A DNA stretch of 64,000 nt from the NCBI RefSeq assembly GCF_013394655.1, contig NZ_CP053351.1, positions 3,316,501-3,380,500 of the forward strand, given 5' to 3'. The position numbers were made by a program, and so were the translations under genes. Origin of the DNA: Winogradskyella schleiferi (GTDB taxonomy: Bacteria; Bacteroidota; Bacteroidia; Flavobacteriales; Flavobacteriaceae). A model generated the notes under the pieces. It had not been told where the DNA came from and did no database searches. It worked only from the letters and a program-made list of their open reading frames with translations. Below, piece by piece: positions 23,965 through 33,638 of the stretch (positions are counted from its first letter, which is position 1; every line of letters begins with the position of its first letter).

Positions 23965-25875
23965 TTAATTGTTAATCGAATCTAATTGCCCTTGAACATC
24001 TTCCCAGTCTTCCATGAGTTTTCCTAAAGATTTTTTCTTTTTCTGATAGCCATCAAAAAATTTAGGATCGGAAGCTGTTTTATCATAATCGGTTGCCAAC
24101 TTTACATCATCTGACTTAATGTCTTTTTCAAGTTGATTAATTTTGGATTCGATATTACTCAATTTGTTGTTTAATGATTTCAACTTTTTCTGGTCTTCAT
24201 AGCTCTGCTTATTGCTTTCTTTCGGCTTTTCCGCTACAATCGTTCGTTTTTCTGCTTCCCTTAGGTTTTCGATATTTCGTTGCTCTAGGAAAAAATCGAT
24301 ATCACCCAAATATTCTTTGATATTCTGGTCTTTAAATTCGTAAACCGTATCGGTTAATCCTTGAAGAAAATCCCTATCGTGAGAAACCAAAATCAAGGTA
24401 CCTTCAAACTTTTTCAACGCCTCTTTTAGCACATTTTTAGACTTGATATCCAAATGGTTTGTAGGCTCATCCATAATAAGCACATTTAAGGGTTGTAGTA
24501 ATAATTTCGCCAAAGCCAAACGGTTACGCTCGCCACCAGATAATACTCTAACATACTTTTCAACCTCTTCGCCTCTAAACAAAAATGAACCTAATATATC
24601 TCGGACCTTACTTCTATTAGTTTCATTAGCCGCATCGATCATTGTGTCCAAAACGGTTTTGCTTCCGTCTAAATATTCGGCTTGGTTTTGTGCAAAATAT
24701 CCTATTTGAACATTGTGTCCTAAATTTAATTTCCCTTCGTGTTTGATTTCACCAACGATAATTTTAGCCAATGTTGATTTTCCTTGTCCATTCTGACCAA
24801 CAAAAGCCGTTTTTATATCTCTTGGAACAGATAAATTCACGTCGTGCAATACTTGTAGGTCACCATAAGATTTAGAGACATTCTCAAGTTCAATAACCAC
24901 TTTACCTGGAGTAACAGAAACGGGAAAATTAAGATTCATCACGCTATTATCATCTTCATCAACTTCAATTCTGTCAATCTTATCTAATTTTTTAATTAGC
25001 GATTGTGCCATTGTTGCCTTAGAAGCTTTGGCCCTAAACTTTTCTATAAGTTTTTCAGTTTGTTCAATCTTCTTCTCCTGATTTTTTTGAGCGGCCAGTT
25101 GTTGCACTTTCATTTCCTTTCGCAAGGCTAAAAACTGAGTGTAAGGCTTGTTGTAATCATAAATCCTTCCTAATGAAATTTCAATAGTTCGGTTAGTGAC
25201 GTTGTCCAAAAACATCTTATCGTGCGATACAATGACTACGGCGCCACTGTAGCTTTTCAAGAAATTTTCTAACCAAATAATAGATTCAATATCCAAGTGG
25301 TTCGTTGGCTCATCCAAAAGTAATAAATCGTTATTCTGAAGTAGGAGTTTTGCTAATTCTATACGCATTCTCCAACCACCAGAAAACGTATCGGTCAATT
25401 TATCAAAATCCTCACGTTTAAATCCTAGACCTTGAAGGATTTTCTCGGTTTCGCCTTGATAATTGTAACCTCCTAAGATTTCGTATTGATGCTGCACATC
25501 ATTCAAATCAACCATTAACTGATGGTACGCTTCACTTTCGTAATCCGTCCGTTCTGCTAATTGTGTGTTTATATGTTCTAGTTTGGCTTCACAATCTTTA
25601 ATGTCCTTAAACGCTTCGTAGGATTCCTCTAAAACTGTTTTACCAAAATCGAAATCGATATCCTGTTTTAAAAACCCAATTTTTAAATCTTTGTCTGCCG
25701 CAATTTGCCCAGTATCTGCTTCTTGTTCTTTCGACAAAATTCGAAGCATCGTGGATTTCCCAGCGCCATTTTTGCCAATTAAACCGATTCTGTCACCAAG
25801 ACCTAGTTTAAAGGTAATTTCCTCAAACAGATATTCTCCTTGAAACGAAATAGAAAGATTATGTATATTAAGCAT
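23965..25875 (-). CDS. ABC-F ATPase
   Basis: 636 residues with two ATPase domains and no membrane segments. First domain: Walker A GKNGAGKST near 37 and signature SGGWRMRIELAKLL near 155. Second: GQNGQGKST near 350 and LSGGERNRLALAKLLL near 435, each followed by LLDEPTNHLDI or LIMDEPTNHLDI. A linker rich in Lys/Gln lies between and a coiled coil at the C-terminus. ABC-F proteins act on ribosomes; this is the Uup/EttA-like housekeeping type rather than an evident resistance factor. Confidence 0.93.
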   Translation of the reverse strand: MLNIHNLSISFQGEYLFEEITFKLGLGDRIGLIGKNGAGKSTMLRILSKEQEADTGQIAADKDLKIGFLKQDIDFDFGKTVLEESYEAFKDIKDCEAKLEHINTQLAERTDYESEAYHQLMVDLNDVQHQYEILGGYNYQGETEKILQGLGFKREDFDKLTDTFSGGWRMRIELAKLLLQNNDLLLLDEPTNHLDIESIIWLENFLKSYSGAVVIVSHDKMFLDNVTNRTIEISLGRIYDYNKPYTQFLALRKEMKVQQLAAQKNQEKKIEQTEKLIEKFRAKASKATMAQSLIKKLDKIDRIEVDEDDNSVMNLNFPVSVTPGKVVIELENVSKSYGDLQVLHDVNLSVPRDIKTAFVGQNGQGKSTLAKIIVGEIKHEGKLNLGHNVQIGYFAQNQAEYLDGSKTVLDTMIDAANETNRSKVRDILGSFLFRGEEVEKYVRVLSGGERNRLALAKLLLQPLNVLIMDEPTNHLDIKSKNVLKEALKKFEGTLILVSHDRDFLQGLTDTVYEFKDQNIKEYLGDIDFFLEQRNIENLREAEKRTIVAEKPKESNKQSYEDQKKLKSLNNKLSNIESKINQLEKDIKSDDVKLATDYDKTASDPKFFDGYQKKKKSLGKLMEDWEDVQGQLDSINN

Positions 25876-25914
25876 ATATGTGACATAAGTTACAGAACAT
25901 CAAACCTAAAAAGC

Positions 25915-25922
25915 TATCTTTG
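25915..25922 (+). promoter_or_regulatory. Promoter -7 element before the DUF983 gene
   Basis: TATCTTTG fits TAnnTTTG and lies 38 bases before the ATG. A clear -33 element is not seen. Confidence 0.45.
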
Positions 25923-25959
25923 TTCTTGATTTTAAAAGTGCAAAAGTAAGCTATTAAAT

Positions 25960-26361
25960 ATGATTAGAAAAGGAATGAAATTGTACAGTATTCTGTTTGG
26001 TGTTTGTCCAAAATGCCACCAGGAATCGATGTATGTGAATAAAAACCCTTATGTGCTTTCCAAAGTTATCAAAATGCACGACACATGTTCTCACTGCAAA
26101 ACGAAATATCAAATAGAACCTTCTTTTTTCTATGGTTCTATGTACGTGAGTTATGGTGTTGGTATTGCTTTTGCAGTAGCTGCTTTTATCATTAGTTATA
26201 ATATATTGGAATCTTCTTTAATTGTTGCTTTTGTTGCTATCATTGCTACCTTGATTGGGTTTATGCCTGTAATAATGCGGTTGTCCCGTAATATTTGGAT
26301 TAATCTTTTTATGAGTTATGATAAAGAACTTGCTCGCAAGGGCGCAGTGAAACAAAGTTAA
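25960..26361 (+). CDS. DUF983 family membrane protein
   Basis: 133 residues. Two CxxC pairs (CPKCHQES near 20, CSHCKTKY near 47) form a likely zinc site ahead of two membrane helices (about 66-85 and 90-110). This is the DUF983 layout. The function is not established. It is divergent from the ABC-F gene and is followed by a heptanucleotide repeat. Confidence 0.88.
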   Translation: MIRKGMKLYSILFGVCPKCHQESMYVNKNPYVLSKVIKMHDTCSHCKTKYQIEPSFFYGSMYVSYGVGIAFAVAAFIISYNILESSLIVAFVAIIATLIGFMPVIMRLSRNIWINLFMSYDKELARKGAVKQS

Positions 26362-26391
26362 ACTTTCAACCCTACATTCAACTATAGACTT

Positions 26392-26452
26392 TAGATTCTA
26401 GATTCTAGATTCTAGATTCTAGATTCTAGATTCTAGATTCTAGATTCTAGAT
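26392..26452. repeat. Tandem heptanucleotide repeat (TAGATTC, 8.7 copies)
   Basis: Eight complete TAGATTC units run from 26392 to 26447, followed by TAGAT. The array lies between two convergent genes and covers the last codons and stop of the FAD oxidoreductase on the - strand. Confidence 0.95.
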
Positions 26453-27495
26453 AAAAAAAACCTATTTACATCAATTTCAGAACCTAAAGCTTCATTATTT
26501 TCTATAAAATTGTAGAGTTTCTTAGCGACATAAGGTGCAATCATAACACCTCGTGTGCCCAAACCATTTAAAACATATACATTTTTCTGTTTTGGATGTC
26601 GGCCAATTAAAGGTCGTCTATCTTTTACCGTTGGTCTTATTCCTGCGACATGATTAACGACTTCGAAATCACATTTTATGAACGATTTTACTTTTGAAAG
26701 TAATTCTTCCTTCGCGTTGTCTGTAGGTTGATTGGATTTATCCACGTTATCGTAAGTCGCGCCTACATTATACAAATCGCTTCCAAGTGGAATAACAAAT
26801 ACTGAAGATTTTATGGCGTAATCAATTTTTAAATTTGGTGCTTTAATAGTTAATATTTCGCCTTTAGAGCCTGTAAGTGGAATATCATTAAAATACGGAT
26901 TTTGTTTGACACCAAAGCCCTCGGCAAAAATAATCTGCTTGGCTTTTATATTTTCATACTGAATTGATTCTGTTTGAAATTGAATCTCGCCGTACTCAAA
27001 ACTTCGTTCTTCAAAACAATCAATTTCCTTTAAAAAAGTTTTATAATTTGAAATTAAAGTTTCAGTATCTATACGACCTGCATGCAATACCTCTCCAAAG
27101 CCATAAGGTGCATCAATTGCTGAATTCGTGTTTTTAACTAATTGTGTTGAAAGAAAGGGTTCAAGATTTGGTTTGTCTGATGACGTAAACCATTTATTTT
27201 GCTCTTGAATGGAAGTAAAGCGTCTTAAAATTCGAAGTTTATGGTCGATTTTAATGTTTAATTCGTTTTCAATTTTAGCATAAACGGGAAGTGCTATTTC
27301 GAGTTGTTCTTTGGCTTTCCAAACTTCTGAGAAACGTTTTAGAATGACAGGATTGTAAAGTCCTGCCGCAACAATTGACGATTTCTGTGAATTGTTATCG
27401 AATACCACAAATGTTTTGTTCTTCGCACGCAATTCCTCACAAAATGAAATACTTGCCAATCCACAACCTACAATAATGTAATCTACTTGTTTCAT
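26440..27495 (-). CDS. FAD-dependent oxidoreductase (DAO family)
   Basis: 351 residues. An N-terminal dinucleotide-binding motif (YIIVGCGLASISFCEEL, residues 5-22), a middle ATG-like segment (KQIIFAEGFG near 190) and a C-terminal GIRPTVKDRRPLIGRHP...VLNGLGTRGVMIAPYVA block are typical of the DAO/MnmC-like family. The substrate is unknown. The last two codons and the TAG stop lie in the TAGATTC repeat. The first in-frame TAG is in the first unit, so changes in copy number should not change the protein. Confidence 0.85.
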   Translation of the reverse strand: MKQVDYIIVGCGLASISFCEELRAKNKTFVVFDNNSQKSSIVAAGLYNPVILKRFSEVWKAKEQLEIALPVYAKIENELNIKIDHKLRILRRFTSIQEQNKWFTSSDKPNLEPFLSTQLVKNTNSAIDAPYGFGEVLHAGRIDTETLISNYKTFLKEIDCFEERSFEYGEIQFQTESIQYENIKAKQIIFAEGFGVKQNPYFNDIPLTGSKGEILTIKAPNLKIDYAIKSSVFVIPLGSDLYNVGATYDNVDKSNQPTDNAKEELLSKVKSFIKCDFEVVNHVAGIRPTVKDRRPLIGRHPKQKNVYVLNGLGTRGVMIAPYVAKKLYNFIENNEALGSEIDVNRFFLSRI

Positions 27496-27591
27496 TGTGG
27501 CAAAAGTAAATAAAACTTTGATTCAAAGGATTCTGAAATGTTAATCACGTACGAAAATAATTTGAAGAGATTCCTGGCTCTGTAAAAATGC

Positions 27592-27620
27592 AAAACGCCC
27601 ACTTAATAAGTGAGCGTTTC
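27592..27620 (-). terminator. Terminator of the gldKLMN operon
   Basis: AACGCTCACTT/AAGTGGGCGTT stem with one mismatch, followed by TT on the - strand, 24 bases after the gldN stop. Confidence 0.8.
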
Positions 27621-27643
27621 TATTATTATTTATGTAAAGTTAA

Positions 27644-28555
27644 TTAGTAACTCCACATATCTTGTTCAAAGTTTCTGATTTTGTCTTTGATACGTTCTGA
27701 TTCTAAAAGCTGCATTAATGCATTTTCAGCTACATATTCCTTCACTTCTCTATCACCATAAACATTTTCTTCTTTGTAGATAATTCCACTAAAGCGTCTG
27801 CTGTTTAATAAATGATCGAAAGACAATGGTACAGCACTGTTCTTATTGTTAAATGCTTTAGCCTCATGCATGATATCTCTTATTTCTGGAAAAAACACCC
27901 AAAATAAACCGATTGGCTCTTTGTTAGCCTCATCATCAGAGTCAATAAAGTTTACATCTGGAGCTGCTGGTGCAATACCCAAGATCCGATACTTTAATTC
28001 TCCTTGGCGCTTATCAAAATACCAAAGGCCCTTAACTAAATAAGAATTGATATCAGCTGGTCCAATCTCTCTACGGATGACGTACTCCTCAGGAACTAAA
28101 GACGTATCAGAAACACCTTCTGCGTTCATCCAATCAATTCCTACATCTGTAATCTCTTCCTTCCTTAATGAAGGAGCCAAGTCTTCCATGGTACGTTCTT
28201 CCGTAAAATAGGAATCTGCATATACCTTCGGAATTATTCCATTATTAACATTTTCCATTAAGACCATATACAATGACTTTCTGTCGTCACCTAAATTATC
28301 TTCAATTGGAAAATATAAAGGGAAGTTTGCACGTTCGTCCAAAACAATCTTTTCCCAAGTCATTTTAGAAAATAAGATATCTCGATCTCCAACATATCCA
28401 TATTCTAAAGGCTTGTCGTTATCTAGAAGTAACTGTGCTTCAGTTTTCATACCAATTTCTTCTGGTATTTTAGCATTTAGGATATTAGCTTGGGCAAACA
28501 TAGTATTTGCTGCTAAAACTCCTATTCCTATACATAAAAAGCTTTTTAAATTCAT
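27644..28555 (-). CDS. gldN: Gliding motility / T9SS protein GldN
   Basis: 303 residues with a signal peptide (GVLAANTMFAQ). The mature protein carries GldN features (PLYFPIEDNLGDDRKSLYMVL, GLFWVFFPEIRDIMHEAKAFN, FDHLLNSRRFSGIIYKEENVYGD). GldN/PorN works with GldK in the ring of the type IX secretion system at the outer membrane. It is the last gene of gldKLMN, 59 bases after gldM. Confidence 0.95.
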   Translation of the reverse strand: MNLKSFLCIGIGVLAANTMFAQANILNAKIPEEIGMKTEAQLLLDNDKPLEYGYVGDRDILFSKMTWEKIVLDERANFPLYFPIEDNLGDDRKSLYMVLMENVNNGIIPKVYADSYFTEERTMEDLAPSLRKEEITDVGIDWMNAEGVSDTSLVPEEYVIRREIGPADINSYLVKGLWYFDKRQGELKYRILGIAPAAPDVNFIDSDDEANKEPIGLFWVFFPEIRDIMHEAKAFNNKNSAVPLSFDHLLNSRRFSGIIYKEENVYGDREVKEYVAENALMQLLESERIKDKIRNFEQDMWSY

Positions 28556-28614
28556 CTTATAATTTGTTATAATTTGGGATTTTCTTTTTTTGATACTGTC
28601 GTAGTAATCAACAA

Positions 28615-30189
28615 TTAGTTGGTGACTTCAACAGCTACAGGCGAAACTCCTTTTAATCGATATTTCGCATTACCTTGTATTTTAGCTTCAATATCAAATA
28701 TCGTAACTACATCTCCACTACGTGCTCTACCAATAGCTGATCTTGCTTGGCTGTTCATTTTAGTGCCAGCAACAGCAACTGTAGGTTGTCCAGGTACTTT
28801 TATTTTAAAAGATGTCACGTTTATTGGTAAATCAAATACAAAATCTTCTAATTTAGCACCAATGGTACCAATTTCTAAATTACGCTTAGGTAACTTTACA
28901 ATACCATCTTGGCCTGCAATTGTACCAGTCGGTTTTGGAATATCCTTAATTCTAAAGGTTTGTTGGTCACTTGCTTTTGTACCATCGTCTAAAGTAGCAG
29001 ATACATTAATAGTAACTTCTCTACCTGTTCCAGGATTCATTACATATTTTCCTGTACCTGAAGCTTTAGATAAACCTGCACCACTAGCACTAACTTTATT
29101 ATCTGGCACACCAGCAAAAGATATAGTCATTGGGTTAGCCACACCACGATAAACAACGTTCATCTTATCTGCAGAAATTGTTGCAGAGTTTGGTCTTGGA
29201 ACCACCACATAGTTTCCTACGATAGGAATATCCAATGGTTTACCATCCTCAAGAAATGTAAATTTACCTTCAATTTTTTGTTCACCGACATTACCGACCT
29301 TAAAATCTAAACGTGCTGCTCCTGTAGAGTCTATAGCATTGGACAAATCCATCTCTTGACCTTCTACAACCAATTTTGTAGGTGTCACATTCGCATACTT
29401 CCCTAGAACAACGCGTCCCTGAAATTTTTCACCTGCAAAAAATGCCGATTTATCAGCTAATACGATTGCTTGATAGTTCTTCAAAGATGTAGCATCACTT
29501 ACAAGATTTCCAAGAAAACCATTGTAAATATTAGTTTCAGTAGCTTTAACATCGTTTTGCATTGCCGTTAACTTGGTGTAAGATGCGATAGCCGGAAAGC
29601 CTTGAAAATGATAATCTAACCATTTCTTTTTAGCACCTTCACTATCTACGACTGGATCTAAACTAAAGCGTCTTTCGAAACTTTCTATGACTGGCTGCCA
29701 TTTACCCTCATTCGGTAAAACAGCTTTGATATCAGCCTTGTATTTCTCAATTGCCTCTACAATTTCGTCACCTCTTTTAGTATAACGGTCTCCTGTAAAC
29801 CAAAGCTCATCAAGTTTATCACCTTTATCCATCTCTTCGTAAGGTAATTCTCCGTTCTCTTCTCTTTCGTAACCTCCGTTTTTAACGATATCCTTTGCTT
29901 TAACAGTTTCTAAAAATTTATAGAATTCATCAGAAATAATACTGATCTGTTTTGCTTTCTGATTCGCTGCTGCAAAATTTTCTGGCTTTTCTTCTGCCTG
30001 AGATTCCAATTGATTCAAAATCCCTGTATTGGATGATGTTGCCAATTCATTTGCGTTAACGAATTTTGTGTTCATTAAGCCAAATGCAGATAATACTTCT
30101 TTTGACATGGTCATTGCGATCATGGCAATGAATACCAAATACATTAGGTTAATCATTTTTTGCCTTGCGGACTGTTTTCCTCCTGCCAT
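28615..30189 (-). CDS. gldM: T9SS motor protein GldM
   Basis: 524 residues. GGKQSARQKMINLMYLVFIAM at the N-terminus is the single membrane helix with its conserved Glu nearby; the rest is periplasmic with domains D1-D4 (for example YVVVPRPNSATISADKMNVVYRGVANP near 325). With GldL it forms the proton-driven motor that powers gliding and T9SS export. The length is normal. Confidence 0.96.
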   Translation of the reverse strand: MAGGKQSARQKMINLMYLVFIAMIAMTMSKEVLSAFGLMNTKFVNANELATSSNTGILNQLESQAEEKPENFAAANQKAKQISIISDEFYKFLETVKAKDIVKNGGYEREENGELPYEEMDKGDKLDELWFTGDRYTKRGDEIVEAIEKYKADIKAVLPNEGKWQPVIESFERRFSLDPVVDSEGAKKKWLDYHFQGFPAIASYTKLTAMQNDVKATETNIYNGFLGNLVSDATSLKNYQAIVLADKSAFFAGEKFQGRVVLGKYANVTPTKLVVEGQEMDLSNAIDSTGAARLDFKVGNVGEQKIEGKFTFLEDGKPLDIPIVGNYVVVPRPNSATISADKMNVVYRGVANPMTISFAGVPDNKVSASGAGLSKASGTGKYVMNPGTGREVTINVSATLDDGTKASDQQTFRIKDIPKPTGTIAGQDGIVKLPKRNLEIGTIGAKLEDFVFDLPINVTSFKIKVPGQPTVAVAGTKMNSQARSAIGRARSGDVVTIFDIEAKIQGNAKYRLKGVSPVAVEVTN

Positions 30190-30234
30190 TTCTAATTAGT
30201 TTTTAATGTTAATTAATTTGATTTTAAAAACCAA

Positions 30235-30864
30235 TTAGTTTTTGTTCATTGCAGATAACATACCACCATATACACCGTTTAATGATGATAGATTAGACGC
30301 TAAGGATTGCATTTGTTCTTTTAATTTAGTAGCATTTTCAACTGCTTCTTCGTTAATAGCTGCTTGACGGTTGGCACTTTCCATTTGTACCTTATAAAGG
30401 CTATTTAAAGATTCCATCTGAGCTGCTGCTAAAGACATTTCTTCGCTATATTTCTTTTGAGCTTGGATACCATCAACTGTCGGAGAAATGCCTTTGGCAG
30501 CACCTTCAAAGTTCTTGATACTATCTCCTAAGCTTGCCATAAGTGCTCCATCAATTTTAGCTTCCTTTAATAGGTTGTCTAATTTTTTGGATAATAAACC
30601 TTCTGCATCTTTAGGTGCCTCAACTTTTTTCTTACCTAAAGTTTGACCTCCAGCTAATTCAGGATACACTAATGACCAATCTAAGTCATCGCCTTGTTTT
30701 TCGAATGCTGATATCGTAAATACAATAGCTTCAACAATCATACCTATGGTAAGAATTAATGATCCATAAGGCCAGTGTTGAATTTTGAATAATGCTCCAA
30801 TAATTACAATTGCAGCTCCTAGTCCATAGACCATATTCATTGATGATAATTTCTTTTTTGCCAT
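30235..30864 (-). CDS. gldL: T9SS motor protein GldL
   Basis: 209 residues. Two membrane helices at the start (MVYGLGAAIVIIGALFKI, LILTIGMIVEAIVFTISAF) include the Glu near residue 44 needed for the motor. They are followed by a cytoplasmic helical part with coiled-coil character. It is 45 bases upstream of gldM in the gldKLMN operon. Confidence 0.96.
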   Translation of the reverse strand: MAKKKLSSMNMVYGLGAAIVIIGALFKIQHWPYGSLILTIGMIVEAIVFTISAFEKQGDDLDWSLVYPELAGGQTLGKKKVEAPKDAEGLLSKKLDNLLKEAKIDGALMASLGDSIKNFEGAAKGISPTVDGIQAQKKYSEEMSLAAAQMESLNSLYKVQMESANRQAAINEEAVENATKLKEQMQSLASNLSSLNGVYGGMLSAMNKN

Positions 30865-30950
30865 GATTTTAATTTTTTTGTTTTCAAATGAGCTTTTGGT
30901 TAAGTTATGCTCATTTAGGATTAATATTTAGTTTAAGTTAAGTTTAATTT

Positions 30951-32306
30951 TTAGTTAGTTGCCGAATTTGGTCTAGTAACTTCAGTTCCCATATAATCTT
31001 GAACTGTTCTAAAACCAATGTAGCTTCTTGCAGAATCCGCATATTCATAATCCCTAGAACTCACTTGCAAGAAATAGGCAACATCTTTCCAAGACCCTCC
31101 TCTTACCACTTTACGTGTATTGTTAGGATCATTTACATTTGGATTAATGCTGGACATATATTCATAAGATGCAGGATCGTAAGAACCGTTTACCCATTCC
31201 GAAACGTTACCTGCCATATTATATAAGTTGAAATCATTTGGGTCATAAGCATCTGCTTCCACAGTATACAACGCTTGATCTGCGGCATAATCACCTCTTA
31301 ATGGTTTAAAGTTAGCCATAAAACAACCTCTGTCATTTTTTGTATAAGGACCTCCCCAAGGATATGATGCACCTTGCAGACCGCCTCTTGCTGCATATTC
31401 CCATTCTGCTTCAGAAGGTAATCTGTATGAGTTTACTGCATGTCTTCCTCTTTTCTTTCTGTCAGCATTGTGATATAAAGTTCTCCATTGACAGAAGGCT
31501 TGCGCTTGTTTCCACGATACACCAACTACTGGATATGCACCATAAGCATCATGCCAAAAATAATCGTTATGCATTGGTTCATTATAAGAATAAGCAAAAT
31601 CCCTAATCCAAGCGGTTGTATCTGGATATACTTCAACTTCTTGCTGAATAATAACTTCAGAACGCTTTAAACCTCTGTTTTTAGCAGCCTTTGCGATGTC
31701 CATATAGGTATATTGGAATTTGAATTGCTTCACATCCCAAGTACGCTGTCCATTATAGGATTCTTCTAATGGTAAATACATACCATCCATAACTTCAGCA
31801 TACAATTCATCTGGATAATCATCGGTGTCAAAGTACAAATCAACATCACGATTAATTTTTCTTTGCTCGTTACCATAGGTATTTACCATGTAACTCTCAT
31901 AAGCATTGAGATTATTTGGATCTGAATCTACATAAGCAAATTCTCCAATATCTCCACTGCCTGCTGTTTTTCCTTCTAAGTCAGCCATTTCAGCCAACTT
32001 TAGTCTTAGCGTGGAATCTCTTACCCATTCAACAAATTGACGATACTCGCTATTTGTAATTTCTGTTTCGTCCATATAGAACGCACGAACTGTTGCTGTC
32101 TTTGTGGGTGCATCTTGTACACCAGCTAAATCATCATCGGATTTACCCATAATAAAAGCTCCGCCAGGCACTAATGTCATCCCATAGGGCTTTTCTGGAT
32201 GCCATTTCTTACCCTTAACACCTACCAATTGTCCCCGATCTCCGGAATTACAACTGGCGACCATAACTAGTACTGCGGTTAGTAAAATAAACTTCTTAAT
32301 ATTCAT
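30951..32306 (-). CDS. gldK: T9SS lipoprotein GldK
   Basis: 451 residues. A lipoprotein signal with lipobox VASC (Cys near 19) precedes a SUMF1/formylglycine-generating-enzyme-like fold (GMTLVPGGAFIMGKSDDD near 42; VGVSWKQAQAFCQWRT near 277; YRLPSEAEWEYAARGG near 308; NMAGNVSEWVNGSYDP near 378; GGSWKDVAYF near 413). GldK is the outer-membrane ring component; the fold is used structurally. First gene of the operon. Confidence 0.96.
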   Translation of the reverse strand: MNIKKFILLTAVLVMVASCNSGDRGQLVGVKGKKWHPEKPYGMTLVPGGAFIMGKSDDDLAGVQDAPTKTATVRAFYMDETEITNSEYRQFVEWVRDSTLRLKLAEMADLEGKTAGSGDIGEFAYVDSDPNNLNAYESYMVNTYGNEQRKINRDVDLYFDTDDYPDELYAEVMDGMYLPLEESYNGQRTWDVKQFKFQYTYMDIAKAAKNRGLKRSEVIIQQEVEVYPDTTAWIRDFAYSYNEPMHNDYFWHDAYGAYPVVGVSWKQAQAFCQWRTLYHNADRKKRGRHAVNSYRLPSEAEWEYAARGGLQGASYPWGGPYTKNDRGCFMANFKPLRGDYAADQALYTVEADAYDPNDFNLYNMAGNVSEWVNGSYDPASYEYMSSINPNVNDPNNTRKVVRGGSWKDVAYFLQVSSRDYEYADSARSYIGFRTVQDYMGTEVTRPNSATN

Positions 32307-32465
32307 AGTAACTCTAGGTTAAATTAGTCCTTATTAATTTTGAGGACGTAAACATATTTATATATTTCCGAATAAACAACTTTTTTTATCTTTTTTTTAC
32401 ACTTTACCCTAATAAAGTGCATTTCATCGATAAAAAAAACGTTAAAATCCGATTAAGCGCACATT

Positions 32466-33632
32466 TTAGAAGCTGTTCTTCCTATAGGCTTTATACCAGC
32501 GTTCTGGTATTTCACCTTGGGTTGCATGCACATAATCGGAATGCATGCATGGTAATAACGTATGCTTTTTTAATTTATTATTAACGTTTGGCAAAAAAGG
32601 AATTTCAATCCACCAACGTCCTGTCTTCAAACTCTTATAAAAAATTAACTCGTCATCTTCAACCAATACATTATACTTTTGGTATTGTTTTTCGTTATTA
32701 AACTCATCATCTTTAACACGGCAATTAACGCCTTCAACAAAATACCATATCATTTGTGCCACCAACATTGAAGTTGCACTATCGTTTTTCGAAACGTTAT
32801 ATTCATAGATACCAAAAGACGATACCTTATTACTTATACCTGCATATCTACTTATGGCACAAATCTCTTTTCCCGAAAAACCATTTGGAGAATACTTTTG
32901 AGCATCGCTTACCTCAGCCGCTCTTACCGATTTTAAATCTACCGATACCACATGTGCATCTCGCATTAATGGTTCTACCTTATTAATGTCTCCAGAAATC
33001 TCTCCTAAACGATAGGCCTCAAAATACAACTTTTCAATGAGATCTATTTCTTCTTGAGAGTTAAAATACGTTTGGTAACCAATTGTAGAATAATTAAATA
33101 GGTTATAAGGTTCCTCTACAATCACTTTTCCTACGTAACTATTGTTCTTTATAGGAAGATTGGCATCGCCTAAATCAAAATTGGTATCTACACTTACAAT
33201 ATTTACCATAGGTAAAAGAGAATCGTAAGCACGATAATTAGCATAAGTTAAATCTTGACTGCCACCTAATATAATAGGAATGATATTTTTTTCAACTAAA
33301 ACCGTTATGGCTGTACGAATAGCAAAATAAGTATCTTCTACAGTTTCTCCTTGTTCAATATCACCAAGATCTGCTAAAGTAGTATGCCAATTACCAGGAA
33401 ATAATGTATAAAGGGTTTTACGGATGGTATCGAAATTAATTTTTGCTCCTATATAATTAACGTCATTTCTATTTTCTTGAACGCCGATAATTGCCATTTG
33501 GACGTCTTCCAAATCTGGAATTCCATTTTGACGCGAATGAATTTTAATCTTTTTCCCTAACGATTGTTGCGCCGTTAGTTCATTATGAGCCAAGACCGCA
33601 TCTGATACAGGCGTGAGAAAATTAAAATTCAT
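32466..33632 (-). CDS. Ureohydrolase-fold (arginase/formimidoylglutamase) protein with altered metal motifs
   Basis: 388 residues. The fold of the arginase/agmatinase family is recognisable, but the manganese motifs are changed: GGSQD in place of GGDHS, SVDTNFDLGDA in place of the DAHxD region and SVDLKSVRAAEVSDA in place of SxDxDxxDP. Several metal ligands are therefore missing and ureohydrolase activity is doubtful. The gene is 6 bases downstream of topA on the same strand, and gldK follows, so it may be a structural or regulatory paralogue. Confidence 0.75.
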   Translation of the reverse strand: MNFNFLTPVSDAVLAHNELTAQQSLGKKIKIHSRQNGIPDLEDVQMAIIGVQENRNDVNYIGAKINFDTIRKTLYTLFPGNWHTTLADLGDIEQGETVEDTYFAIRTAITVLVEKNIIPIILGGSQDLTYANYRAYDSLLPMVNIVSVDTNFDLGDANLPIKNNSYVGKVIVEEPYNLFNYSTIGYQTYFNSQEEIDLIEKLYFEAYRLGEISGDINKVEPLMRDAHVVSVDLKSVRAAEVSDAQKYSPNGFSGKEICAISRYAGISNKVSSFGIYEYNVSKNDSATSMLVAQMIWYFVEGVNCRVKDDEFNNEKQYQKYNVLVEDDELIFYKSLKTGRWWIEIPFLPNVNNKLKKHTLLPCMHSDYVHATQGEIPERWYKAYRKNSF

Positions 33633-33638
33633 AGGATA

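Noticed and set aside
26392..26452. CRISPR or phase-variable switch in the coding part
   Set aside because: A simple 7-base tandem repeat; the stop codon lies in the first unit so the reading frame is not altered by copy number.
28619..29152. 177-codon + strand frame opposite gldM
   Set aside because: Shadow of gldM; no start signal or known domain.
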